Source: Ifrita kowaldi
Taxonomy: Eukaryota > Chordata > Aves > Passeriformes > Cinclosomatidae
NCBI GenBank assembly: GCA_013398055.1
Contig: VZRS01002622.1
Span: 192,909-256,908, forward strand
Length of the DNA: 64,000 nucleotides
Reading direction: 5' to 3'
Within the stretch, counting starts at the first letter, position 1. The number at the start of each line of letters is the position of its first letter. The translations under genes were made by a program, and so were the position numbers. The notes beneath the pieces are model-generated. The model searched no databases. It was given only the letters and a program-made list of their open reading frames with translations, and was not told the DNA's origin. Of the stretch, positions 37,111 through 50,203 are shown one piece after another.

Positions 37111-40100
37111 TGACCCACAGCTGTGACTGAATGTTGCAATGCATCCTGGAGCTGAAGAGATGGTCTCCAGGAGCTCTGCACCCTGCTGGTGTCCTGGCCC
37201 CATCTCTGGCCAGTACACAGGATACATCACACTGTTCTCAAGTGAAAAACAGTGTGCTCAGAGAGAAAAAAAGTATTAAAGCATAGGTAGGTAAGATAGG
37301 CTGGGTGCTCACATGGGAGGGGGGTGTACAGACCCTGCTGTGCCACAGCTTAGTTTCTCTCTGCCTCACTCCCTGAATGTGCTGTGGGCGTAGTGGTATT
37401 TTCCTAGCTCACAGGGTTAGGGTTGGATAAGTAGACTGCAGAGAGCAAGAACCTTATTTACTACTGGAATCCGTGCCATAGTAGAGCCAAAAATAGGTGG
37501 GTGAGTGTACTTACAGCACCAGTGGAGCGTTGCTAACCTTGTGTGACAGACCGAAGGCTAGCACGCTACAAATGTGTTGTGGGGAGGGAGTGGGAAAGCC
37601 CTGGCTGAGTGCAGTAGGATCAACCTCCCCTCATGGAAAAGGTGCTGGGTTCCCTTGTCCAAACGTTTTCTTAGGCAGGACTTTTCAAACAGGGCATTTT
37701 CTGATTTGACCCTTTGCGTGTGAGCTTTTGGGCCCTGCTTAGGATTGTAAGCCCATACCTTCAGACGTGCTGGAAGTTCTTCATGGTCTGGAGATGAAAC
37801 TGGGATGACAGAAAGGCCCAGGCCTTGTGAAACCCAGAACGACAGAAAGGGACTGTCACAGAGGGCCACAAGTCTGCAAAGATTAGTTAACACTGGCTAG
37901 AGTACAGTTACTCCTTAGGTTGCACTACACCTCTCATTTAAACTTCCATGTGTGAATTAGTTTCAGCAGGCAGTGATTTGCGGAAAAAATATATTGTTCT
38001 ACTCAGTATTATGAAAGATATCTCAGGCTCTCTGAGGCACATTGGACTGTGTGCTCTCACTGCTTCACGCATTGTGCATTAGTACAGCCACACCTAACAG
38101 AGGCATTTGCATGAGTAATTAACTGCCATTTCCTGCGAATCAAATTACTTGGAATTAGAATTTAAAATTACTTTCCAATTACTGAACCATACTTGTTAGT
38201 GAGAGCAATGTTTTTACTGTGCCACACTTAGAAAGGGCAGAGGCTCTTAACTCTTTCAAGAGAGCAATTATTTCTGAGAAGCACAATGTGTCCAGGGATC
38301 CTAACCTTATTTGCTTTACACTGCTAACAACTGCTGGAGCTGGTGATGCTGCTCTCACAAGTGAGACAAATTAATTTGCTTCTTAAACTTCATGAGTAGA
38401 ACAACATAAAATTTCGTTTATTAGCATCACGTTTCAAGGACAGTTGTATGAGCTTCAGTACAAAGTTGTTTCTTTGTTTTTAAAGTATACAGCAAAACTG
38501 TTCAGAGCCTTTTCGTGACAGGCTGTGTAACTGTATGTGTAGATGTATACATAATTCTAAATGAAGATATCCCTATTATCACTTATAGTATCAATTTATA
38601 TTGCCAATGGCAATGTTGCACTAGTCTTAGAGAATAGTATTTCCTAAAAATATTCTTTGAAAATTTACAGACCCTGAATTTCCTCATGTCTTGTGTCCAA
38701 CTGTCTATCTTTCTGTCTGCCTGAAACACAACTAAATAATAAAAGGCATTAGGTAAAAATTGTGAACCTAGGCCATCATATTTTAAAGTTGCACTGTGCG
38801 GACTTTGGCTGGCATCAATGCGTTGAAGAAAATAAATGTATTCATGTTTCTTGATTCCTGCACACCAAGTCTTGCATGTAACTTAAATGACTTCCTGGCT
38901 ATCTAGTGTGGTTTCACAGAGTCAAAGCCTCATTATTAATGTCTGCTTGAAGAACACAGTGCCCTGTTAACCACTAATAGGAGTCAATGAATCCTAATTG
39001 ATTCAGTGAGCAGGGAATATTTGATGTTCAAGATCATAAAATATTATGAGAACAGACATTAATTTTTGCTATCTGCTGCCTAGAAAAGGAATGGATTTAG
39101 TTAAAAGGAATACTAGAAGTACAACTTGTTTTCTTCTGTATTATATAAAAGCATAATGACATTGTGTAGCTAACTTGAACTGACAAGAGCAATGAAATGT
39201 AAGGTTAAGATTCTTACTACCTTTAATCTTGCTGAGGCAGGAGGTACTGCAGTGCACTAAGCAATAATACTGCGGAAATAAAGAGACCAATTATAATTGT
39301 AAATGGGGGGCTGGAAAAAGGAGAGCTTGACTCGTTTCTTACCAGCTTTATTGGCAGACTGCTAGAATAATAATAGAATAATCCTTTCTGAAACCAATAG
39401 AGGTCCCCAAATTAACAGCAAAAAGAGAATATGCCTTAAATTTGTTTCATTTCACCCCAAACATCACCTTTAATTTACCCTGTCAAGTTAGGGGATGGGT
39501 TTAAGGAGGAGTGATGACAGGACTGGCATATCTTTACTGCTGCCTTCTTTCTTTTGCTCAGGCCAGATGGTTCTGCTTTGGGGAACCTGCAGGGCTTCCT
39601 GGAGGGCAATCATTGCATGGGAGGTGACTGTTGAAGGTGAGCTCCTCTGCCAGCAGCCAGACAACTTGGATTAGGGTTTCACTGACTCATGTCCAAATTG
39701 TAAGGAAAGGCAATATTTGTGCTGTTAAAGGGTGTTTGGACCTGTGATGGAGGCTGAAAAGGGAAGTGTGTTATGAAGTTGGACACTGGAAAATAAAAGG
39801 AGAGGGAAAAGGTGGGGGAAGCGAGAGGAAGATGAAGCAGGATAGCATGGGTGGATGGAGCAGAGGAGCAGGCTGATGGTAAATGAGCAGAGCTGTTTGC
39901 TGCCAAACAGCTCCCAGAAGGCAACATTGGGGAAGAGAGACTTGTCTCTGTGAGGCCTGAACTTACTGCCTCTCCCTGAGCTACGGCTGCACTTGTCAGC
40001 CTGTGTCACGTTTCCAGAGTGTCCTCAGGAGGGTTTGATACAAGGGCAGTGAAGTGTGTGAAAAAGAAACCTTTTCTTAAGCTACCTACTAGCACAAGAA

Positions 40101-43100
40101 GCTCATCAGCCAGAGGGTCATGGTAATTCAGGCCTCTGCCTTCTGAAGAGAAGGCTGACATACTTTCAGAGATCACAGTGATCTTCCAGAACCATTGCCA
40201 TGAAAGGACCTGGTTTTGAAAGAGATGAAGATTTAACATAATCTGAATTATTTTTTGCCACCATTGCCAGGATGCTGAACAGCTGAACAGTTGCTTGGAT
40301 CTGTGAGTTTGGTGTCTGTTAAGAGGCTCATCACACAGTTTTGCTGGACAATTAGCTCCCTGAACCTTCTCTAATAAAAATAATGCGGGGCAGAAACCAG
40401 ACAGGACAGTGCTGTGCAATATATTTAGACAGTTAAATTGTTAACAACAGAGTTCCTGTTGTGATTCAGTCATGCCAGTAGCATAATGCCAGCTTCTGTC
40501 CTCATCTGACACTTTCATGCTGCTCAGAAGGAACCGCTGGGGAAATACGCTTTCACAGATTGTTAGCTGTACAGCCACAGCCCTCAGAGCCTGGTATAAT
40601 AAGGCATTGGCTGAGGAAGGGGAAATAACCAAGTCCTGGTCACATACCACCTCTATTTCTGCTATCAGCACAAGCTCAAAGGCAGCTGATTCTGGGTGGG
40701 AGGTAAAGCTTCTCAGAGGTCGCCTTAATTAACATCAGGGCTTGGACAGGGGCCCTGCCTGGTTTCATAGATAAAGCTCTGCTGCGTTTTCATTTACTGA
40801 GATGAACCTGACTAAAATGAGCAATTGGGTTTTCATGCTGCAAAAAGCCACTGACAACGCTCTAAAGTAGGTTCTTCTGTGCATGTGTGTACCTGCTGGC
40901 AAAGCACAGGATGACAGACTACCTCACAGTTAGCAGGGGCAGGGTGAATCTGTAGCACAGAGAAAGCAATATAAAGGTCCTAATTATTTTTTATTTTGGA
41001 GTGAAATCACGCTGAAAAGCAAACACTTGCAGTCAATATTGAAAAATGAGCTTACTTATCATTTTAGACACAGAAGATGCTCCAGCATTGATTAAATGTA
41101 ATGGACTGCAGGGCGCTGATTGCAAGGTAAGATATGATTGATCACTGCTGGGAAGACACTTGGTATTGGGGCAGCACCTTGGCAACCTTTAAAAGAGCAT
41201 CAGCCATGCGTGCAGAGCTGTCCCAAACTGAACTCCACGTGCAGTGAACAGGGACTCTGTTGTTGCTGCAAGATAATCTGAGAGCATCAGGCAGGACAGA
41301 AGTCTTTTCTGTCACTGTATTAGTGACAAGGCAAGGTGAGGGTAAGGATGCTGGCAGAATGCCTGGATCTCTGCGTTCACTTATTTATGGTGCACATTGT
41401 ATTTTTTAGAAATACCCATTCATAAGTTTTTAAGTAAAATAACCTCTGTGGAGTCTGAGTTTCTTCTTCCTCATACCAATGACTACAGTCATAATATATC
41501 TGTGATGGGGCAGCATGAGATCCTCCAGTCTTTCAGATAATGCCATTATTTCCCTTTGTGAACTTTTCCTCTGGTGTCAAGGACCATGGTCTGATTTTAG
41601 AAGGAAAGAGAATATTTTTTGTCATTCAGAAAGTAGATCTCAAATGGCTGTCATGGCCTGAGATTTTATGGTTTTTTTCAGTGAGACAAAAAAGGCAAGA
41701 GTTTCACAGTGGGTTTTGCCTGTGTAGTTAGTCTGAGCTTTTCAATGAATTTATACCCCAAAGATCCAGAGGAAAAATTTCAGATAAGCCCATTTCCAAG
41801 CTCTGTATGCCTAAATCAGATCCAAACCCACTGGAGAAACCACATGCCAAGTTCACTGGCTGGTAGAATAGCAAACTTCAAACAGTTTAATTGTCTCACA
41901 CAGCTGTATTTTTCAAACAGTCCACTAATATCCAGTTTCAATTTCAGAGAGCAATTGTCTGTAAAGAAGTGTTAGCTGAGTAAAGTGAATTGTTTGAACA
42001 GTGCTGGGATTTTGAACTGTCATTGTGAGAAAGGCTGCTTTTATTTTTTCTGGACCAGCCAGGGAAAGCTGCAACTTCTTTCTCTAGGAGGGAAGACGGT
42101 GAATATTAATCACCCCTTGGCAGCCTGTCAGGTGGTGGATTGCAACCCGGGAGAAGTGATTTGCTGATTATCTGATGTGACAGCTTAATAAACAAATATT
42201 TACACATAGGGTAAAAGTAACAGTAAAGTTGGGCAAGAGTTCTGCATCTCCTGAAGTCTTGGGTCAGTGATTTGGGTAGAAAAAATGTTTTCCTTTCTGG
42301 CCTTAGGGAAAAGGGTGGAAATATCTTTGTCAGGTTCTTTGTGGTAGAATCATTTAAATTCTCTGTGTGCTTGGGATTTCTCTTTAAAAGGATCATTCCA
42401 GATGAGAACAAGACTGGCAATTCTGGGTTCCTTGGCTGACTTTCCAGCCTCAGGACTGCTGTGGAGCATGCTGACCTGACCACCCAGCTATCCCACCCTC
42501 CCTGGACACCAAACTATTTGCCATTATCAGACACTAAAAATGTCTCCCATGGTGTCTGATGTCTCTGTGGTTTACCTGAGAGCTGGGTCAGCATATGTGC
42601 TGATCTGGACTTCATGCATTGCATGGGCATTTATTTCCCAGCTTCCCTTCATAAGCAACAGTGCTGGAGCAAGGGAGAGGGAAATACTGAAGAGCATCAC
42701 CCTGGATGCAGGTGAACCAGAGTCCCAGTGGCAGCTAATGCTTGGCCACAGGAGCTACTGTGAGAAGGGAGGAAGGGTTTCACTTGGAGGTAATTCCAGG
42801 GGGCTGCTCTTAGGGAGATGCTCTCTGTTAGGCAGGGTGAGGAGCCTCTGTGGAACTCCACCATCCAAGCCAACCCTGTAGACAGCAAGGTGTGACTCCT
42901 GTGAAGGAGAGCAGTTGCAGAGGGACAGAGCTAATGATGGACAGACCCACCTTAATGATGAGAGGAGGCTGTGGATGCCCTTGGCAGTAAGGACAGGGCT
43001 TCAGCCTTGTGATAGATTTCTTCAGGGGGCTGGGAGATGAAACTCATTCAAAGCATGTAAAGAAGAAAAAAAAATTCAAAACAACCAACCCACAAAAAAC

Positions 43101-45790
43101 CCGAACCCTTTGAACATTGCTATTTATGATTACATAGGAATTCAAGGCTTCCTTCATGTTCATAGCTAGAAACTGTTTTCCTAGACAAAGTTTTAGAGGC
43201 TTAGATGTAATCAGCTAAGGAACTCTTCAAATAAGCATAGCTGTGTTTTGATTTGGTGCAAATAAGAAGTAAAGTAATAGGAACAGCTATTCCTGGAACA
43301 GTTGAAGCTTTGAAATGCTGATTTAAAATGCTCCATGCTGCCATTCAGCTGTCCTGTCATAACAGTATGGAACGAAAGACAGTTTTCCTCTCTGTGAACA
43401 TACAAAAAGAAGGGTATTGGAGATAAAAATCTAGCTCTAAATAAATAGGGGGGAGGGGGTGGTAATTTTTGTCCTCTTTTACCTTTTACTTTATATTTTT
43501 ATTCTTTTTTTTTTCTCCCTGTTTTTCTTCTTAGCATCAAAAAGACAGTAGCAATGTTTCTTTCATTAGCTACAAAGGACATCCAGTTATCATTTCTCTA
43601 CTGCTGCTACCTCACTTGACATCATGATTTGAAAAGTCTGATCATGTGGGGCATGACTATAAATTTGCTATAAACACTCATTCTCCTGCACTGTGAGCTA
43701 ACAGGGAAGAGAGATCTGGGATGATGCCTGTGCTTCAGTCAGAAGCCCAGGCAGAGCAGGTATGGGCTCTGTGACCCGGGGGGTTGAAGGCTGGGGAGCT
43801 GCAGCTGCAGGGGTGCCAGCATGAGGAGCTGCCAGAGTCTTTGCCCAGGGTCGTGGGTAAGCCTTTGGCATGGTAATAACTGTGTTGGCTCTGATAATGG
43901 AGCTGGTTTAGGTCTACCTACACATATGCTTCAGCCCCACACCTTGGGCAGTATGGTCATACAGAATCTGCCTTTTGAATTTCTGTCTCTGCATTCCGCC
44001 GCTGCCTTCTCCTCTTTGGCCCAATGTGCAGAGAATGTGTGCACTGATATTTTATCTGAAAGAGGCTATTCTCAGCTTGCTGGCCATTGGGAGGGAGCCA
44101 TTGTTACCCCTCCTTCCTGTTCCCTAAACACTCCCATTCTGAAGAGGTTGTAACAGTCTCTATTAGGCTGTGTGCTCCCATGGGGCTATTCAGAAATGGT
44201 CCTTACTTTTCCCCATCAGCTGGCACCAAAGGTAACTCACAGAAGAAAACAGATTTGAACACAGCCTACTATGGGTCTGTGCCTAAAAGTGATTGTGGAA
44301 AAATAATATTTTGTCTTGTATTTATGTGCCCCCATATTTGGGGCAAATATCTTCCAAGATCTATGTTATCTGCAGACCCTTGGTGGTTTCCATTTATGTT
44401 CATTGTTTACAGTTTTAGTGAGTTTCTGAAAACTCACCCATGCAGCTTTACTTCAGTGAGTAGCACTACTAAGGTCTACCAGATTCCTGCCATGTGTAAA
44501 CTCACTCCTACAGCTTCATGGTGGTAGCATTGGTACAGTAACAACAAATTGCTTCTTTTGCTATGAATCTGGGGGCAAATTAGTCACTGGGTTAAATTTT
44601 AAGGTTTTTTCTGAAATCAGAAATATTTTTAGGAGCACTAATTGTCCCGTTGAGCACAACTAATGGTTTATCTGATAAGGCAGATCCTAATTAATGGATT
44701 ATTCTATTTAGAAAGACATTAATGAATCATGTCTATAGTTAGGTTATTTCTTCTGCCTGTAATACATAACCACAGAGAGTTTGCAAGTGGAGGGTGCTAT
44801 ACTGAGGACAAATGGAAAGAATTGCTCTGTTGCATGGTGCTCTGTTGTCTCGTGCTTTCGTTGCTATGGGATGTAATTCTATTACCCACTGTACTGTTAG
44901 ATTTCAAAAGGGCAGTTCATAAGCACTAATAACATTTGTGGCAATCTGAGCTAAGTTAATGAAAAAGATAATCAAATCTAATGCTACAGGGCAAGATATC
45001 TGATATCTCCAGGGGTCATAAAGCGATCATACAGCTGTCTCGGGGCAAGGGGTGGTTGTATGTGTGAGTGCAAGAAGAGGCAAGAGGCAGCAGAAAAGTG
45101 AGGGTCACCTTGCTCAGAAGCACCATGTGCTGGTCACTGGCAGAGGCAGGAGGGGACTGCTGGATATGTCACAGAGATGGAGACGCTTATTAGGCTAATG
45201 ATATTTTTAGTAATGCCAATACCTCATAGATAAGTTTCAGCTGATCCCAGACATTGGTCTCAATGTGTTGGTTGCGAAATTGGATTAGTATTTCTTGCAT
45301 GGTTCTGCCTTGCCCATAGCAGGTATATACTGAGTTGGGAGCTGACCAAGGATGGCACTGAAATAGCCTTTGGAATTTTTTTTTGTGTAAATACAAGCTT
45401 CAGTCTGAAACTCACTTCTGAAGCAAATGTAGTATTTTATTGCAACTCTAGACAATACCCAGCAGTGACTTTTTCTTGCTTCTGACTGTAAACACTGATA
45501 TTTTTTTGTGGACCCTTTCATCACCACATACTGGTATACCACTTGAGGGTCCCAGCAGCGGTTTTGTGTTCCTTGTAGGTATGTGCCTGATAATGTTCAG
45601 CAAGGGACACTCGCAATGGGAATTGTAGCCAGCATCCCAAAACATGTTTTCTCTCACAGACTCATGCTGTATTTATTGCAAGTACCTCCTTCATCTTACT
45701 CTGCACTTTCATAGGTTCACTGTGAGCATTCTTCTATTGCTACTACTGTTCTTTTTAACACAGATCTGCTTTTGACTACAGTAAGGCTTC
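37111..45790. other. Gene-free stretch
   Basis: No exon or repeat family was recognised. 39740-39870 is purine-rich. A pyrimidine tract ending ttcttcttag (43534) looks like a 3' splice site but is followed by no convincing exon. Confidence 0.6.
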
Positions 45791-46550
45791 TGTCCTGGTT
45801 TCAGCCAAGGACAGGTCAATTTTTAGCAGTAGCCGAGGAGGTGGAGCCTGGAGCCGTGTGTGTGTCTAGGTGGTTACTCTATATTAGGCACTTCATCAGG
45901 GGGAGGCAGGCAGAAGGAAGGGGTTCTCACTTCCAGGGAGGATGGTGTGGCTTATTGACATTTCCAATGCATTTTTCTCCGTTCCTCTGGCAGCAGAGTG
46001 CAGGCCACAGTTTGCTTTCACCTGGAGGGATGTGCACTACACCTGGAATCCATTGCCCCAGGGGTGGAAGCACAGTCCCACCATCTGCCATGGGCTGATC
46101 CAGACTGCACTGGAAAAGGGTGGGGCTAAAGAACACTTGCAGTTCCTTGACAACATCATTGTATGGGGCAACATGTTAGAGGAAGCTTTTGAGAAAGGGG
46201 AGAAGATGACCCAGATCCTCCTGAAGGCTGGTTTTGCCATAAAACAAAATAAGATTAAGAGGCCTACCCAGGAAATTCAGGTTTTAGGAGTAAAATGGCA
46301 AGATGAACGTTGTCACATTCTCATGGACATGGTCAAAAACCAGCAAAATACCAGCTATGTCCCCACCAACCGGCAAGAAGCAAACACAGTTTTCTTATCT
46401 CATTGCTGTTTCCAGTAAGTTTTTCCTGTCTCAACTCAGGATATCTGCCCTTTGTCTCTCTCACTGGAGGAATGGGAAGGAGGGGAGTGGCTCGTGGTTT
46501 TCATTTTAGTGAGAGCACTAAATTAGGGAATTCCATTCCTACACCACAAC
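45791..46550 (+). mobile_element. ERVL-type endogenous retroelement remnant, collapsed
   Basis: Three parts follow each other. 45791-about 45930 begins TGTCCTGGTTTCAGCC, the U3 start of common avian ERVL LTRs. 45942-about 46397 is pol. About 46398-46550 reads like the R-U5 end of the same kind of LTR (cctgtctcaactcagg, then agagcactaaatt and a final accacaac). The gag region, most of pol and the inner parts of both LTRs are missing. No clear target-site duplication is visible (gcttc left, ttctc right). It is a dead fossil. Confidence 0.72.
45942..46397 (+). pseudogene. ERVL-like pol fragment (reverse-transcriptase palm to thumb), broken
   Basis: An open frame covers 45942-46418. It shows the palm segment WLIDISNAFFSVPL, LPQGWKHSPTICHG and the active-site region QFLDNIIVWG. 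The YxDD box of retroviral polymerases is degenerate here: tyrosine is replaced by phenylalanine and the second aspartate by asparagine. Past about 46335 the family sequence continues in the next frame (SPPTGKKQTQ), so there is a frameshift. No RNase H or integrase follows. It cannot make an active enzyme. Confidence 0.8.
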
Positions 46551-46855
46551 TTCTCATACCAAATCCTAGCCATGTGAGGACATCGAGTGTTATAGCCTGT
46601 GTGTGTATATGGCCAAAGGTAGATGATTAGGAAAAACGAGAAGGCTAAGGACTGCATGAAAGGGCCCCTCCTTCCATATGCCTTCCTAAGCGCCAGAGAC
46701 TTCCTAAATTAGGTGCTTTAACTACCATACTTTGCCTCTGATAGTGAATAAAATCTGAATAGATGTATTGGATCCCTTTTTGAATGTCTAGATATTACTA
46801 GTTGTCTGTATCATCCAATAAAAAGTGCTAAGAGTTCTCCAATAAAGAGACTTCC

Positions 46856-47060
46856 CAAAGTAAAAACGTGTGATGAGCCAGATGTCATTTGTTGGCTTCA
46901 GGCACCCTTGCAGCCTACAATGGTGCATGTGTCCGTCATGTGACAGTCTTGTGCCCATGGGTGCACGGCCGCCGCACAATTGTTTGCGTGAGCGTTGTGC
47001 GACTGTCCCACCATGTGTCCGTCCACTACTGGCATTTGCTCATCACATGTTTTTACTTTG
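46856..47060. mobile_element. 205-bp element with terminal inverted repeats (MITE-like)
   Basis: The first 23 bp (46856-46878) and last 23 bp (47038-47060) are inverted copies with one mismatch: caaagtaaaaacgtg then tgatgagc. With one gap the match extends four or five bases further out. The interior is unusually CpG-rich, centred on the palindrome cccatggg at 46954-46961. It also has a 12-bp direct repeat catgtgtccgtc (46926-46937, 47012-47023). It has no coding capacity. I do not recognise the family; no target-site duplication is obvious. Confidence 0.7.
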
Positions 47061-48473
47061 AGGAAAAAAAAAAATAAAGGGCTGTATTTGATACTTGACC
47101 ACTTTTCATTTTTCTTCAGAAGAGCAACAACTACGCACAAAATTTAACAGGAAATATTAAAAAAGTAATTTTGGGGCCAGGAGCTTTTAGTATGATGGTC
47201 TGTACCTTTTAGGAGTGCTTACATGATTTTCATGTGGTAATAGTGGAGTACTTTGATGTTCTCAAGAGTTGAATTTCTATCAACATTTTCTAACTTCTTT
47301 CCATGTTTGTTAGAAAAGCTCCATTAACTCCTAGGAGTGGGGTTATTTGTAATGTTTCTTCTGACTTGAGACTTAAAAAAAACCCCAAAATTCAGCTGCT
47401 AGTCTTTAGAGTTTACTGTAGAACAAAAGAAATAATTGTAATAAATTTTCTTGAACTTGTCATGATAATAATAATCACGTTTCTATAAAGCTTGGATTGA
47501 AAAAAAAATCTAACAGAAAAACTGATTGAAATCTACCTTACAAGAATTGACTGCTTCCACCCACTCTTTACCACAGTTCCTCAAGACATCACCATGTTTC
47601 TGTTTGGAATGTCTACAATATACAGTTTTTTAATTTATATCAGGTTTTAATTAACAAGGTAGTATGGGGTTTCTGTGGGGTAGAAGTTCAACCTCACAAT
47701 TTTCAATATGTAACACCGAGTAGATTTTGCTTAAATTAATACCAAATGGACTTTAATTTAGCTTGCTTTCTTTGTTCCTCTGTTCCACAAAAGAAAAATT
47801 AATATCACCTCTAAGGAAGTCAAAGTTATTCTGGAACAGTGAGCTATTACAGAGTTTGCAGCATTGCAAGTAGAGGTAGTTATTTCAAGCAACATCATTC
47901 AGCCTCCTATATAGCTTCTTTCAGCACAGACCAGTCTCTTCACAGAATGGATTCTCAGCTGCAAAGCATCCAGATCCTAATTTATGTGTACGTGAATATT
48001 CAAGGTTAATATATTCCCTGTGGGAGAAACAGTCAGTGCCATTCAGACCACATTCTGTTTTCCTCCTTTGCCACAGAGTAGACTGTTGAAAATGTGTCTG
48101 ATGAAATTGCAGGTTCCTTCTCTAGTCTCATGAATTAATTTAATGTTTCTAATTGAGATTAGGTAAAGTACCTCTCCCCATGACTGGACAGCCAGCAGGT
48201 GGGACAAATGAGTTTAAATATCTACTCTAAATCAAGGAGAGAGAAGATAAATGTACAACTTTTTTTTTCTTCTTCACATGATAATTGTTTCTGTTCCTGT
48301 AGAGTGTATGGTTTTGGGGCTTTTTGTATGTGCAGTCCAAATCAATGACCCAAGCACATGTCCCAGGTCACAAATTGACTGAAGAGTAGGGAAGACAAGA
48401 TTCATGGCTTGGATTTTCAAGCTAATTGTCCTCTGAGCCACAGGTAGGTGGAAGTTTATTGCCAACTTTACTG

Positions 48474-48490
48474 GATTAGATTAGATTAGA
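48474..48490 (+). repeat. Short (ATTAG)n repeat
   Basis: Three consecutive copies of a 5-bp unit: gattagattagattaga. Confidence 0.85.
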
Positions 48491-49084
48491 AACCTAAGTA
48501 CAACTTTTGCATGTCCTCTTTATTACATCTCTGATGGATTTGTGCAGTCCCTTGGCTGGTTCTGGGGCTACTCTTCTTGCACAGATCCCAAATATTGCCT
48601 GTAAGGACCGGTACCTACAGGGACTGGGGGCCTAGGTGTTGGAGTAGGATGCAGTGCAACAGCCGTAAAGTTTATTCTGTATCTGAGCTGGGCAGCTGAG
48701 AAAGCCCAGCCTGGATACAAGCTTTGAGGCAGTTTCGTTTTGCCTCTAAGCACGTCTGGACAATGTGTGCACAGCTGTGCAATTTGCTTGACCTTGCCCT
48801 TTTAACACAAGGAGCTTCTAGTAAAAGAGGATACACGTCTGGACTGTCAGCCGGACTTCCACTGACCAGTGTGGTCACACATTCCTCTTCTTGTGCAGCA
48901 ACCTGGTCATTAATCTGTGCTTCCCACCATACAGACCAATCCCCAAGGCAGCTGGCAGTATCTGCTGGAGCACTGGAAGGTAGGGAGCCCTTGGAGTGAC
49001 AGTGTCAAAAGGGACCAGTAAGGGTGTGCCGAGTGCTGCAAAACGGGTGGGGTGAGAGGCATGAGTGGTAGGGTATGGACTGAG

Positions 49085-49114
49085 AACCTGTCAGGATGGA
49101 ACCTGTCAGGATGA
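49085..49114 (+). repeat. 15-bp tandem duplication
   Basis: aacctgtcaggatgg occurs twice in a row (49085, 49100), with a partial third copy (aacctgtg) after it. It is a small slippage repeat upstream of IYD. Confidence 0.88.
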
Positions 49115-49970
49115 AACCTGTGCATATGCCAACTTCTCTCTCCCCTTTGTGTCCTGGTTTTCGCATTGAGGCAACTGGGGGTGCCCTAGGCTGGGACTGC
49201 AATGACCCCTGCAGGTGCCAGCTGCAGTGCTGACCTGCCCCCTGCTTTCCAGCACAGCCCTCAGCAGCCACTGCCATCTGACATTTCATTATCCAGTATG
49301 TCCCAATAGCCCCAGGTAAAGACAACAACTCAGTGCTGCCGTGTTGGTTCAGTTCCCAGCAGCTGGCTGAGGTAAAAATGGGTTAAGCATTTAGACATTG
49401 ACCATTATTGGATTATACCAGGATCCTATCGGTTTTTAATCTTTGATAAGATGCTGAAACATGGCTTTAAAATTCACTGCAGCCCTCACATGTTTTTTAC
49501 TTTGATTGCTTGAATTCTTCTTGTCAGTTCCCCCACAACATCCAGAATGAATACAGGGCTCTGTGAATTGTCTCAGTCATGTTTTATATAGAGGCAATGT
49601 TGCCCCTTTACTTATCTGTTCTATTGACCTGCTGACAGAGCTGAGGGTGGTGCTGCAAGTTGATTTTCAATTGGTGGTATTCTGAATTCCTGGGATACAT
49701 GCAAAATGCTAATTTTATGAGTTAAACATTGATGAGGTGCCATTAGTTTTTAAAAGTCATATTCTCACTTGGCTCTTCTCATAATCACTGTTACAAGGAA
49801 GATTACTGGGATGACCATAACAATAAAAATAAGAGGAGAGAAGTCTTTTGCCTCAATCAGGAGTTTTGAAAGACCTTGGGGTTTTTAAATTTATTTTGCA
49901 CTGTACAGCATTTATGTGTATGGTCAGTGCCTCTGGTTGCTTTTTATAAGCTGTTTCTTCTCAGAAAATA

Positions 49971-49976
49971 TATAAA
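49971..49976 (+). promoter_or_regulatory. Candidate TATA box of IYD
   Basis: TATAAA within aaaatatataaacctgg lies 228 bp upstream of the IYD start codon. A start site about 25-30 bp downstream would give a 5' UTR of about 200 nt within a single first exon. A GC-box-like gggggcggtg sits at 50048-50056. This is sequence resemblance only; AT-rich TATA matches are common by chance. Confidence 0.35.
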
Positions 49977-50156
49977 CCTGGCTCTGGAGTTTTTTTACTG
50001 CAGGAGCTGTTTATTAACAGCAGGAGCCCATCACAGATGAGATTGTGGGGGCGGTGTCTGAAAAGGAGAAGCAAGATAGGGTAGAGGACTGAACCTTGAG
50101 TCCACCCCTTTTTGCTTAATTTCTTGCTGCTGTTCCCTCTTCAGCCTCTCCTTTTC

Positions 50157-50201
50157 ATGAGAAACTACGGAACTTGGAAGAAAGGTTCCACATTTCCATA
50201 G
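50157..50201 (+). other. Upstream ORF before the IYD start
   Basis: An ATG at 50157 opens 14 codons and stops at TAG 50199-50201, two bases before the IYD ATG at 50204. It is in a different frame from IYD. If the mRNA starts upstream of it, this short ORF could damp or gate translation of IYD. Its own context (ttcATGa) is weak, so many ribosomes may pass it. Confidence 0.5.
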
Positions 50202-50203
50202 CC

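Larger units (their letters stand above)
47061..49970. other. Region upstream of IYD
   Basis: It holds the two small tandem repeats at 48474 and 49085. No gene was recognised. Distal IYD promoter elements could lie here but cannot be named from sequence alone. Confidence 0.55.

Noticed and set aside
43480..43560. Strong pyrimidine tract plus AG as a 3' splice site of a hidden exon
   Set aside because: The sequence after it has no recognisable coding content or matching donor.
45942..46418. Functional domesticated retroviral gene
   Set aside because: The active-site box is degenerate, the frame shifts before the family sequence ends and only part of pol is left, so a dead relic is simpler.
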